Positions 34,808-43,240 of a DNA stretch of 64,000 bases are shown here, one piece after another. Position numbers and translations under genes: made by a program. Location: assembly GCF_020035535.1 (NCBI RefSeq), contig NZ_CP083349.1:3304501-3368500 (forward strand). The letters are read 5' to 3'. The DNA is from Ensifer adhaerens. Its GTDB lineage: Bacteria; Pseudomonadota; Alphaproteobacteria; Rhizobiales; Rhizobiaceae. The notes beneath the pieces are model-generated. The model was not told the DNA's origin and did no database searches. It saw only the letters and a list, made by a program, of their open reading frames with translations. The number at the start of each line of letters is the position of its first letter. Within the stretch, counting starts at the first letter, position 1.

Positions 34808-35467
34808 TCAGTGACCCGCCGGCGCTTCGGCGGCTTCTTCCGGCTTGGCCTCGTGCTCGGCGCCGCCGGCTTCGGCCGTCTTGGCCTCGGTTGGATCCGC
34901 TGACGGATCGATGCACGACGAATGGTCGTCCATCACCGCCATCATCGTGCGGATTTCGTCCATAGACAGATCGACCGTCTTGCCATGGAAGACACCGGCG
35001 GAATTGGCCGCGCCGGCATTGTAGGAAGCGCGGAATGTTTCGCTCATTCCTGGCACGCTCTGCGGACCGGGCGCGAAGAGCACTTCCGCCCCGATTGCAG
35101 CCCCGCGAACCTGCGCCCGATCTTCCGGGCCGGCCGCATCGAGCACGACGACCTGATAGAGATCGGCTCTCTCGGCCTTTGCCAGCGCTCCGACGACGCG
35201 GAGCGCCGTGCGCATGCGTGTCTCGCCATCGGCGCGATCGGTCTTGACGTGCATGCGGATCCAGCGCTGGCCGTTATGGTTGAGCTTGAGGGTGCGCAGC
35301 ATCGTGCATTCGAGACCGGATGTGTTCGGCTTGGAAAGCCCCGCCATCAGTGCGTCCCGGCTGACATAGACAGCGGCTCCGCCGGATGCGGCCGAAACAC
35401 CGAAGGCGGCGGCGAGGATGACGAGCAGTCTCTTCGATGGCCGAAACTTGCCGAGAATAGCCTTCAC
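34808..35467 (-). CDS. Hypothetical membrane-anchored protein
   Basis: A 219-residue protein of unknown function. A single N-terminal membrane span (LLVILAAAFGVSAASGGAAVYV, about residues 15-36) is followed by a soluble domain with VVVLDAAGPEDRAQVRGAAIGAEVLFAPG and by an Ala/Glu-rich low-complexity tail. No ATG fits in frame; GTG at 35467 has GGAG eight bases upstream. It probably faces the periplasm. Two cysteines (SGLECTML and SSCIDPS) could pair. The sequence does not bring a known family to mind. Confidence 0.6.
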   Translation of the reverse strand: MKAILGKFRPSKRLLVILAAAFGVSAASGGAAVYVSRDALMAGLSKPNTSGLECTMLRTLKLNHNGQRWIRMHVKTDRADGETRMRTALRVVGALAKAERADLYQVVVLDAAGPEDRAQVRGAAIGAEVLFAPGPQSVPGMSETFRASYNAGAANSAGVFHGKTVDLSMDEIRTMMAVMDDHSSCIDPSADPTEAKTAEAGGAEHEAKPEEAAEAPAGH

Positions 35468-35502
35468 GAGGGGGACTCCGCCATCATATCCAGAAATTGC
35501 AG

Positions 35503-35549
35503 AAAAGCCCGAAAGGGCGCGCCTCAACATAAGGCGCGCCACCTTTCGG
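35503..35549 (-). terminator. Long hairpin downstream of the small secreted protein gene
   Basis: Minus strand CCGAAAGG-TG-GCGCGCC-N9-GGCGCGCCCTTTCGG forms about 15 pairs with a two-base bulge, then GCTTTTC. It lies 117 bases after the stop at 35666 and 42 bases before the next gene, so it may end the first transcript or act as a leader hairpin of the second. Confidence 0.5.
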
Positions 35550-35665
35550 AAAGTTTAAGCTGCTGCGGAGATGGCCCGCGGATCCGGCCGGAAAAACCTT
35601 CTAAATTGGCACGGCGGCGCACACACGGTCGCACGCTTGCACGCCGCTGTTGCGCTTTGGCTTGA

Positions 35666-35983
35666 TCAATCGATCGCGATGTCCACGCGGTTGCGGCATT
35701 CGCGGTAGGGCGAGACGTGGACGGCACCCGACGCATCCACCCACCGCCGGTTTTCAACGCAATAGGCTCCCGATTTCGTGAGGATCACCTTCGGACGGCC
35801 GCGGTTGTAGTTGTCGTTGCCATGCGTAAAGGAGCCGATGCCGGGATACCAGTCGCTGCTGTCGGAAGAGCCGTGCCCACTGCCGCCGCGGCCCTTGCCG
35901 CCGGCGCTTTGGGCAAGGGAGGGAGCGGCAAACACGGTCGCCGCGGTGATGACGATCATGGAAACGAGTACCAGCCTGTGCAT
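35666..35983 (-). CDS. Small secreted protein, Gly/Ser-rich, unknown function
   Basis: A 105-residue protein with a signal peptide (MHRLVLVSMIVITAATVFAAPSLAQS). The mature part is Gly/Ser/Asn-rich (GGKGRGGSGHGSSDSSDWYPG) and ends with a Cys-containing module (GAYCVENRRWVDASGAVHVSPYRECRNRVDIAID). GGGAGG precedes the ATG by 7 bases. The same frame extends upstream to an ATG at 36136 with its own ribosome-like site, but the signal peptide supports the short form. The two cysteines probably form a disulfide in the periplasm. No family is recognised. Confidence 0.65.
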   Translation of the reverse strand: MHRLVLVSMIVITAATVFAAPSLAQSAGGKGRGGSGHGSSDSSDWYPGIGSFTHGNDNYNRGRPKVILTKSGAYCVENRRWVDASGAVHVSPYRECRNRVDIAID

Positions 35984-36191
35984 GACATTACCTCCCGGTC
36001 GACACTGGATGAGCCGTTCCCATCCATGCGAGGGAGCTTGCCATGTCCGCCGGCGCAACGATGTTCCCGCGGAAACCTGCCGCGAACCCGCAGTGTCCCC
36101 GTCCAGGCGCCCGGGAGGGAGATTGACTTTCACAGCCATCTTGCCTCCATTGCGGGCCGTCAAACACAAGAACAAGAAAAGAAGAACGAAA

Positions 36192-37145
36192 ATGCACAAA
36201 GTCATATTTGATACGGACCCGGGCATAGACGATGCGATGGCGCTGCTGTTCCTGCATCGTCACCCGGCTATCGACCTGATCGGCATCACCACCGTCTTCG
36301 GCAATGCCTCGGTCGAAACCACCACCCGCAATGCGCTATTCCTGAAGCGTGAGTGGGGTATCGATGCGCCCGTCGCCAAGGGGCTCGACAAGACCTTCAA
36401 TCCCGACCGCCCGCATGTCGGTTGGCCGACCTTCATCCACGGTGATGACGGCCTCGGCAACATCGACGTCCCAGAGACGGTCGATCTGCCGGTCGACCCG
36501 CGCCCCGCACACCGCTTCATCATCGACACCGTCCGCGCCCATCCCGGCGAAGTGACGCTCATCGCGGTTGGCCGCATGACCAACCTGGCGCTGGCACTGC
36601 GCGAGGATCCGGATTTTGCCGCACTGGTGCGCGAAGTCGTCATCATGGGTGGCGCTTTCGACGTCAACGGCAACATCACGCCGGCAGCGGAAGCCAATAT
36701 CCACGGCGACCCGGAAGCCGCCGACGTGGTGATGACGGGCCCGTGGCCGGTCACCGTCGTCGGCCTCGACGTCACCACCAAGACCGTGATGACCAAGGCG
36801 ATGATCGCCGACATCGCCGAGCGCGGCGGCGAAGCCGGCAAGCTGCTCGCCGATATCTCGAAGTTCTACGTGACCTTTTACGAGCAGCATGTGCCCGACG
36901 GCATGGTCGTGCATGACAGCTGCGCCTGCGCCTATGTCGTTGCACCCGACCTCTTCACCGTCAGGAGCGGATCGATCCGCGTCGTCTGCGGCGGCATCGC
37001 CGACGGCCAGACGATCCAAAGTCCCGACAACAGGCTCTTCCCGCCGAGCCCATGGGACGATCTGCCGAGCCAGAAGGCCTGCGTCGACATCGATGCCGCG
37101 CGCACGCTGAAGCTCATCAGCGACACGCTGGTCCTGAACGGCTGA
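36192..37145 (+). CDS. Inosine/uridine-preferring nucleoside hydrolase family protein
   Basis: A 317-residue nucleoside N-ribohydrolase. The Ca2+-binding motif DTDPGIDDAMALLF (residues 7-20, aspartates 8, 13 and 14) is intact. Other family motifs present are VFGNASVETTTRNAL, VGRMTNLALAL, IMGGAFDVNGNITPAAEANIHGDPEAA and HDSCACAYVVAPDLF, where the His and Asp contact metal and base. It cleaves purine or pyrimidine ribosides to free base and ribose for salvage. The ribosome site is a weak A-rich stretch. It is divergent from the small secreted protein gene. Confidence 0.93.
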   Translation: MHKVIFDTDPGIDDAMALLFLHRHPAIDLIGITTVFGNASVETTTRNALFLKREWGIDAPVAKGLDKTFNPDRPHVGWPTFIHGDDGLGNIDVPETVDLPVDPRPAHRFIIDTVRAHPGEVTLIAVGRMTNLALALREDPDFAALVREVVIMGGAFDVNGNITPAAEANIHGDPEAADVVMTGPWPVTVVGLDVTTKTVMTKAMIADIAERGGEAGKLLADISKFYVTFYEQHVPDGMVVHDSCACAYVVAPDLFTVRSGSIRVVCGGIADGQTIQSPDNRLFPPSPWDDLPSQKACVDIDAARTLKLISDTLVLNG

Positions 37146-37232
37146 TCCCGATCGAGGCGCCGCAAATCTGCGCCTTGAAAAACTTGAACAAGACGGCTGG
37201 CGGACGCGCGTTCGCCGGCTATCTTTGTGTCC

Positions 37233-38243
37233 ATGAAACCGGACGCCCTGCTCTATCCCGCCCCCAAAGGTCTCTATTGCCAGATTGGCGATTTCTACAT
37301 CGACCCGGTGCAGCCGGTCGAAAGGGCGCTCATTACCCATGGCCATTCCGACCATGCCCGCGCCGGCCACGGCCAGGTGCTCGCCACCCGCGAAACCCTC
37401 GACATCATGCGCATTCGCTACGGCGATGATTTCTGCGGCACGAGCCAGGCGGTCGAACTCGGGGAAAGGCTGACGCTTGATGGCGTCGCGGTGGGCTTCC
37501 ATCCTGCGGGCCACGTGCTCGGCTCGGCGCAGATCTCGGTCCATGCCAACGGCACCCGTATCGTCGTCTCCGGCGACTACAAGCGGCGGCGGGATCCGAC
37601 CTGCGCCGGCTTCGAACCCGTCGCCTGCGATGTCTTCATCACCGAAGCCACCTTCGGCCTGCCGGTCTTCCACCACCCGGACGATCTGGCCGAGACCCGC
37701 AAGCTGCTCACTTCGCTTGCCCAGTTTCCCGAGCGGACCCACGTCGTCGGCGCCTATGCGCTCGGCAAGGCGCAGCGGGTCATCGCGCTCCTGCGCGAAG
37801 AGGGCTACCATCAGCCGATCTTCATCCATGGCGCCCTGCAACGGCTCTGCGACTACTACGAGAGCCAGGGTATCGACCTCGGCGAACTGCGCCCAGCAAC
37901 GCTTGCCGCCGACGAGAAGCAGGATTTCAGGGGCACGATCGTGATCGGCCCGCCCGCTGCCTTCGCCGACCGCTGGTCGCGGCGCTTCTCCGACCCGATT
38001 GCCGTCTTCGCCTCGGGCTGGATGCTGATCCGGCAAAGGGCGAAGCAGCGCGGCGTCGAACTGCCACTCGTCATCTCCGACCATTGCGATTGGGCCGAAC
38101 TGACGGCGACGATCAAAGAGATCGCACCGGGCGAAGTCTGGGTCACGCATGGGCGCGAGGAAGCGCTGGTGCGCTGGTGCGAGCTTCAGGGCATCGCCGC
38201 GCGTCCGCTGCATCTCGTCGGCTACGACGACGAGGGAGAGTGA
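37233..38243 (+). CDS. Ligase-associated MBL-fold exonuclease
   Basis: A 336-residue metallo-beta-lactamase/beta-CASP nuclease. The metal motif ITHGHSDHARAG has His36, His38, Asp40 and His41, and later metal-site residues are in HPAGHVLGSAQI, VVSGDYKRRRDPT and ISDHCDWAELTATI. Its layout is that of the 'ligase-associated DNA damage response exonuclease'. An alternative GTG at 37227 adds two residues. It is 4 bases upstream of an ATP-dependent DNA ligase, with which it is probably co-translated. It may trim damaged ends before ligation. Confidence 0.9.
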   Translation: MKPDALLYPAPKGLYCQIGDFYIDPVQPVERALITHGHSDHARAGHGQVLATRETLDIMRIRYGDDFCGTSQAVELGERLTLDGVAVGFHPAGHVLGSAQISVHANGTRIVVSGDYKRRRDPTCAGFEPVACDVFITEATFGLPVFHHPDDLAETRKLLTSLAQFPERTHVVGAYALGKAQRVIALLREEGYHQPIFIHGALQRLCDYYESQGIDLGELRPATLAADEKQDFRGTIVIGPPAAFADRWSRRFSDPIAVFASGWMLIRQRAKQRGVELPLVISDHCDWAELTATIKEIAPGEVWVTHGREEALVRWCELQGIAARPLHLVGYDDEGE

Positions 38244-38247
38244 CGGG

Positions 38248-39867
38248 ATGCGCGCCTTCGCCGAACTGCTTGATCGTCTCGTTCTGAGCCCGCAACGCAA
38301 CGCCAAGATCCGGCTGCTCGCCGATTACTTCCGCACGACGCCGGATCCGAGCCGCGGCTACGCGCTAGCGGCCATCGCCGGCACGCTGTCGCTGAACACG
38401 GTCAAGCCGGCGATGATCCGCGACCTGCTGCTCGAACGCATGGACGCCGTGCTCTTCCAGTATTCCTACGACTATGTCGGCGACCTCGCCGAGACGGTAT
38501 CGCTCGTCTGGGAGCCACCCGTCGGCACCGTTCAATCGGACATCCCGCTGGGTGCCGCCATCGAGCGCCTGCAGATGACCGGACGCGCCGACGTGCGCAG
38601 CGTGGTGCGCGACATGCTGGACCACTTGGACACGTCGGCGCGTTTCGCCTTCCTCAAACTGGTGACCGGGGGCCTGCGCATCGGCGTTTCGGCGAAGCTT
38701 GCCAAGCAGGCGCTTGCCGACATGGGCGGCAAGGATGTGGCCGAGATCGAGACGCTCTGGCACGGCCTGTCGCCACCCTATCTGCCGCTCTTCCGCTGGC
38801 TTTCGGGAGAAGCGGAGAAACCCGAACTTTCGACCCCGGCGGTCTTTCATTCGGTCATGCTCGCCAACCCCGTCGGTGACGGCGATCTCGACGCACTCGA
38901 CCCCAGGGATTTCGCGGCCGAATGGAAGTGGGATGGCATCCGCGTGCAGCTTGCCAATATCGGCGGCGTCCGGCGCCTCTATTCCCGCAGCGGCGACGAG
39001 ATCTCCGGCGCCTTTCCCGACGTGCTGGAAGCAGCCGACTTTACCGGCGTCATCGACGGCGAACTGCTCGTCGGCGGCACCGCACGCACCAACCGCGCAA
39101 CCCGAACCTTTGCGGACCTGCAACAGCGCCTGAACCGCAAGACCGTCAGCCACAAGCTCATCGACGCCTACCCCGCCTTCATCCGCGCCTATGACATTCT
39201 CTTTTCAGGCGAAGAAGACGTCCGTCCTCAGGGCTTCGTCGCGAGAAGAGCAATGCTCGCCGATCTCGTCGAACAAGCCTCACCGCAGCATTTCGACCTG
39301 TCGCCGCTGGTGCCGTTCTCGTCCTGGGAGGAGCTTGATCGGCTGCGCGCCGACCCGCCCGATCCGGTCATCGAAGGCATCATGTTGAAACGGCTCGATT
39401 CGCCCTACACGCCCGGCCGTATCAAAGGGCCGTGGTTCAAGTGGAAGCGTGCGCCCTTCAACATCGACGCGGTGCTGATGTACGCGCAGCGCGGCCACGG
39501 CAAGCGCTCCAGCTACTATTCCGATTACACCTTCGGCGTCTGGACCGTGATCGACGGGAAGGAAACGCTCGTTCCGGTCGGCAAAGCCTATTTCGGCTTT
39601 ACCGACGCCGAACTGGAAATCCTCGACCGCTTCGTCCGGGACAACACGACCGAGCGCTTCGGACCGGTCCGGGCCGTGCGGGCCGAGCCCGATTTCGGTT
39701 TCGTCGTCGAGGTCGCCTTCGAGGGTATCAACCGCTCGACCCGGCACAAATCGGGCGTTGCCATGCGCTTCCCGCGCATTGCCCGCCTGAGGCAGGACAA
39801 GCTGCCGCGCGACGCCGACCGCCTGGAAACGCTGCAGGCCATGATCGAGGCGCGCGAAAGCACGTAG
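38248..39867 (+). CDS. ATP-dependent DNA ligase
   Basis: A 539-residue ligase of the cisATP-dependent type. An N-terminal helical DNA-binding domain (residues about 1-200) is followed by the adenylation domain with the nucleophile in EWKWDGIR (Lys227), motif III IDGELLV, motif IV and EGIMLKRLDSPYTPGR, and by an OB fold with motif V FKWKRAPFNIDAVLMYAQRGHGKRSSYYSDYTFG and the terminal VEVAFEGINRSTRHKSGVAMRFPR. It works with the upstream MBL exonuclease. A DEXH helicase and a phosphoesterase, often the other two members of this repair set, are not in the adjacent DNA. Confidence 0.93.
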   Translation: MRAFAELLDRLVLSPQRNAKIRLLADYFRTTPDPSRGYALAAIAGTLSLNTVKPAMIRDLLLERMDAVLFQYSYDYVGDLAETVSLVWEPPVGTVQSDIPLGAAIERLQMTGRADVRSVVRDMLDHLDTSARFAFLKLVTGGLRIGVSAKLAKQALADMGGKDVAEIETLWHGLSPPYLPLFRWLSGEAEKPELSTPAVFHSVMLANPVGDGDLDALDPRDFAAEWKWDGIRVQLANIGGVRRLYSRSGDEISGAFPDVLEAADFTGVIDGELLVGGTARTNRATRTFADLQQRLNRKTVSHKLIDAYPAFIRAYDILFSGEEDVRPQGFVARRAMLADLVEQASPQHFDLSPLVPFSSWEELDRLRADPPDPVIEGIMLKRLDSPYTPGRIKGPWFKWKRAPFNIDAVLMYAQRGHGKRSSYYSDYTFGVWTVIDGKETLVPVGKAYFGFTDAELEILDRFVRDNTTERFGPVRAVRAEPDFGFVVEVAFEGINRSTRHKSGVAMRFPRIARLRQDKLPRDADRLETLQAMIEAREST

Positions 39868-39951
39868 CATTGCGACCTTCGGGTGGAAAATCCGGGAACA
39901 CCGGCGATGGCTGCGCGTTGGGAAGGGCTATCAACCGAAAGGTGGTGTTCC

Positions 39952-40137
39952 ATGCCAGCCAAGTCGAAGGCTCAGCAACAGGCGGCCGGTGCGGCTCTTG
40001 CCGCAAAACGCGGCGAGATCAAGAAGTCCAGCCTCAAGGGCGCGTCCCGCGGGATGGAGAAATCCATGACCGAAGGCGAACTCAAGGAACTCGCCGAAAC
40101 CAAGCGCAAGAAGCTACCAGAGCACAAGGGCGACTGA
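39952..40137 (+). CDS. DUF3008 family small protein
   Basis: A 61-residue basic protein: MPAKSKAQQQAAGAALAAKRGEIKKSSLKGASRGMEKSMTEGELKELAETKRKKLPEHKGD. This is the typical form of DUF3008 proteins, highly charged and apparently soluble. AAAGGTGG is upstream of the ATG. It follows the ligase by 84 bases on the same strand. Function unknown; it may bind nucleic acid. Confidence 0.85.
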   Translation: MPAKSKAQQQAAGAALAAKRGEIKKSSLKGASRGMEKSMTEGELKELAETKRKKLPEHKGD

Positions 40138-40271
40138 GTGCGTAACTTCGAATAAAAGAGCCGCCTAAAACAAGAATTATTAAGACCCTTTTGGGATTAT
40201 CCCGTCGATACAAAGCCATTCGCGTGCCGCCGGGGTGATCTGTGCCTGCCAGACATGCTTTCAACCTCGGA

Positions 40272-42911
40272 ATGAAGAGGCTCTCCAGGATTTTAACGCC
40301 AAGCTACCTTCCGGCGGTCATCGCGGCTTTCGTGGTCCTGGTCGCCGGCATCCTTGCGGACAATCAGAACCAGGTGGTGGCCGAGGCGCGCCTGCGTGCA
40401 CGGGTCGCCGAAGAGCTCAACCCGATCCGTTCCAAGCTCGAAGCCAACGTCAACGGCAATGTCCAGCTCGTGCGCGGCCTGATCGGCACGCTCGTCACCG
40501 AGCCGGGCATGGATCAGAAGCGCTTCGCCGCCCTCTCGCGCGGCATTTTCAACGAACGCTCTCAATTGCGCAGCATAGCCGGCGCACCGAACCTCATCGT
40601 TTCTCTCGTCTACCCCGTCAAAGGAAATGAGAAGGCCGTCGGGCTCGATTACCGCAAGAACGAATTGCAGCGCGCGGCCGTCCTGCGCGTCAAGGACACC
40701 GGCCAGATGGTCCTTGCCGGCCCGGTGGACCTCGTCCAGGGCGGTCGCGGGCTGATCGGCCGTTTCCCGGTATCGATCGACGCCGGCGGCGGCAGCAATC
40801 GTTTCTGGGGTATCGTCTCTGCCATCATCGACATCGACCGCCTCTATCGTGACAGCGGTCTCCTTTCCGAACAGTCCGGCATCGATATCGCCATAGCCGG
40901 GCGCGACGGCACCGGCGCGGCAGGGCCGGTCTTCTTCGGCGACCCCGCGATCTTCAAGCATTCGCCGGTCGAGATGACCGTACTGCTGCCGGGCGGCTCC
41001 TGGCACATCGCAGCCGTTCCCAAGGGCGGCTGGCCGACGTCAGCTGGCAATGCATGGCTCATCCGCGGGCTGATCGTCCTCGGCGGCCTGATGATTCTCC
41101 TGCCGATGATTTTGACCGGTCGCCTGATGAGCGAGCGGCAGATGAACATCCGCGCGCTGAGGCACAGCAAGGCGCAGCTGCAGGAACTTTCCCACCGCCT
41201 GAAGATCGCACTCGACTCCTCCCAGATCGGCATTTGGGAGCTGGACATCGCGAGCGGCAAACTGCTCTGGGACGACCGGATGCGCGAACTCTACGGTCGC
41301 TTGGGCTCCGCCCGCGAGACCTATGAGGACTGGAGAAGTGCGCTCTATTCCGAAGATCTCCAGCGCGCCGAAGCCGAGTTCAGAGAAGCGCTGGAAACGG
41401 GCGACGCCTACAACTCGGACTTCCGCATCTGTCTCGCAGACGGCAGTTTGCGCCACATACGTGCAATCGGCTCCGCCTATATCGGGGCCGATGGCATGCG
41501 GAAGGTCGTCGGGGTCAATTGGGACGTCACCGCCGACTTCGAGACCCGCGAGACCCTGTTCGAAGCCAAGCGCATGGCCGAGGCGCACAGTGTCGAACTC
41601 GAGGCGGCGCGCCATCGCATGGAATTCAATGCCCTGCACGATCCGCTGACCGGCCTGCCGAACCGCCGTTTCCTCGACCAGGTGCTCGCCGAGCGCCACA
41701 GGCATTTCGCGCCGGAGGCCCGGCTCAGCATCTTCCACATGGATCTCGACCGGTTCAAGCAGATCAACGATACGCTCGGCCACGCCGCCGGCGACGAGAT
41801 CCTGCGCCATGCCGCAGAGCTCCTCCGCGCCAATGCGGATGGCAGGGACTTCGTCGCCCGCATCGGCGGCGACGAATTCGTCATCGTGCGCCAGGATGGC
41901 GGACTGGAGACGGACGCCGCCCTTGCATCGCGCATCATCGAGGCGATGAGCGTTCCCGTCCGCTACAAGGACCAGGAGTGCCGCATTGGTGTCAGCATCG
42001 GCATTGCTGCCCAGGCCAAGGCAACGGACGACCTGACACACGTGCTCGTCAATGCCGATATCGCGCTCTACGAGGCCAAGCGTCGCGGCCGCAACCGGCA
42101 CGAAACTTTCACCGGCGAGCTGAAGACGGCTGTTTTCAAGACCAAGCAGACGGCCGACGAGATCCTCCGCGGGCTGGAACACAACGAGTTCATCGCCCAT
42201 TTCCAGCCGCAGTTCTGCCCGCGCACACTTGATATCATCGGTGTCGAGGCGCTGGCGCGCTGGGACCATCCGTCCAAGGGACTGCTCGGTCCCCATACCT
42301 TCCTGAAGACGGCCGAAGACATCAACGTCGTCGCTTCGATCGACCAGGCGATCCTGGAGCAGGCGCTGTTCCAGATCTACCGCTGGGAGGCCAATGGCAT
42401 CCACATTCCCAAGGTCTCGGTCAACCTCTCCTACGCCCGGCTCCACGATGAGAACCTGATCGACCGCCTCGAACAGTTGAAGATCCCGGCAGGCCGCCTG
42501 TCCTTCGAACTCCTGGAGTCGATTTCCTTCGACGAGAGCGACGTGACCGTGCTTTCCAACATCCGCCGGATCAAGGAGCTCGGCATCGACATCGAAATCG
42601 ACGACTTCGGCACCGGCTATGCCTCGATCCTGAGCCTTCTGAAGCTGACCCCGCGGCGGCTGAAGATCGACCGTCAGCTCGTTCTGCCGATCCTCGAGTC
42701 GCCCGCCGAAAAACGCCTCGTCGAATCGATCATCGATATCGGCACATCGCTCGGCATCGAAGTCATTGCCGAAGGCGTCGAGACGCTGGAACACGCCCAT
42801 ATCCTGAAGGAACTCGGCTGCCACGGGCTGCAGGGTTATGCCTTCGCGCGGCCGATGAACGCCAACGACCTCGCGACCTTCGCCTTCGAGCGCCGCTGGC
42901 TCGCAGCCTGA
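40272..42911 (+). CDS. Membrane-bound GGDEF-EAL protein with CHASE and PAS sensing domains
   Basis: An 879-residue signalling protein for cyclic di-GMP. Domains in order: a membrane span (about residues 10-30), a CHASE-type periplasmic domain (about 40-235), a second span (about 262-285), a PAS/PAC module (about 310-430), GGDEF (about 450-610) and EAL (about 625-870). The GGDEF signature is at residues 532-536 (ARIGGDEFV), but the RxxD inhibitory site is missing. EAL motifs are complete (VEALARWDH, SVNLSYAR, SFELLES, DDFGTGYAS, LKIDRQLV, IAEGVET), so phosphodiesterase activity is likely. An upstream GTG at 40242 gives ten more residues. It stands alone in the map. Confidence 0.9.
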   Translation: MKRLSRILTPSYLPAVIAAFVVLVAGILADNQNQVVAEARLRARVAEELNPIRSKLEANVNGNVQLVRGLIGTLVTEPGMDQKRFAALSRGIFNERSQLRSIAGAPNLIVSLVYPVKGNEKAVGLDYRKNELQRAAVLRVKDTGQMVLAGPVDLVQGGRGLIGRFPVSIDAGGGSNRFWGIVSAIIDIDRLYRDSGLLSEQSGIDIAIAGRDGTGAAGPVFFGDPAIFKHSPVEMTVLLPGGSWHIAAVPKGGWPTSAGNAWLIRGLIVLGGLMILLPMILTGRLMSERQMNIRALRHSKAQLQELSHRLKIALDSSQIGIWELDIASGKLLWDDRMRELYGRLGSARETYEDWRSALYSEDLQRAEAEFREALETGDAYNSDFRICLADGSLRHIRAIGSAYIGADGMRKVVGVNWDVTADFETRETLFEAKRMAEAHSVELEAARHRMEFNALHDPLTGLPNRRFLDQVLAERHRHFAPEARLSIFHMDLDRFKQINDTLGHAAGDEILRHAAELLRANADGRDFVARIGGDEFVIVRQDGGLETDAALASRIIEAMSVPVRYKDQECRIGVSIGIAAQAKATDDLTHVLVNADIALYEAKRRGRNRHETFTGELKTAVFKTKQTADEILRGLEHNEFIAHFQPQFCPRTLDIIGVEALARWDHPSKGLLGPHTFLKTAEDINVVASIDQAILEQALFQIYRWEANGIHIPKVSVNLSYARLHDENLIDRLEQLKIPAGRLSFELLESISFDESDVTVLSNIRRIKELGIDIEIDDFGTGYASILSLLKLTPRRLKIDRQLVLPILESPAEKRLVESIIDIGTSLGIEVIAEGVETLEHAHILKELGCHGLQGYAFARPMNANDLATFAFERRWLAA

Positions 42912-43240
42912 GAAGCGCGCCAGCCCGCAGCAAAAATCACGCTGCGTGCATTTTTCGCACCCGTAAGGCTTGGCAGCCTTGCCGCGAATCGCCATAAAAA
43001 CAATTGCCTGCCTCCACTTCCTGGGATCGGCGGCATCACCTGCGGCAGTCGCTGATGCGACCGCCCTTTCGGGCCTCTAGAGTGTCCCGCTTCAAGTGGA
43101 ACCACTGAAAGCGGAAAAGATGCTCTAGAATCAAAATCCTGGTGCGTCCCTTGTGCATTCGTTTGAAAGCACGGCGCTCCGGTGCCCGCTCTCCATGAAA
43201 CCCGAACGAAGGGAACGGTACGATCGAATACGCGGGAAAA
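42912..43240. other. 329-bp intergenic region upstream of the Mrp operon, with a RIME-like hairpin
   Basis: No gene is seen. A long imperfect inverted repeat runs from TCTAGAG (43076-43082) to CTCTAGA (43123-43129) with inner arms GCTTC and GAAAGC, similar to short rhizobial intergenic mosaic elements. Promoter and leader of the antiporter operon must be in the following 100 bases; AAGGGAA at 43209-43215 is the strongest ribosome-like site. Confidence 0.55.
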
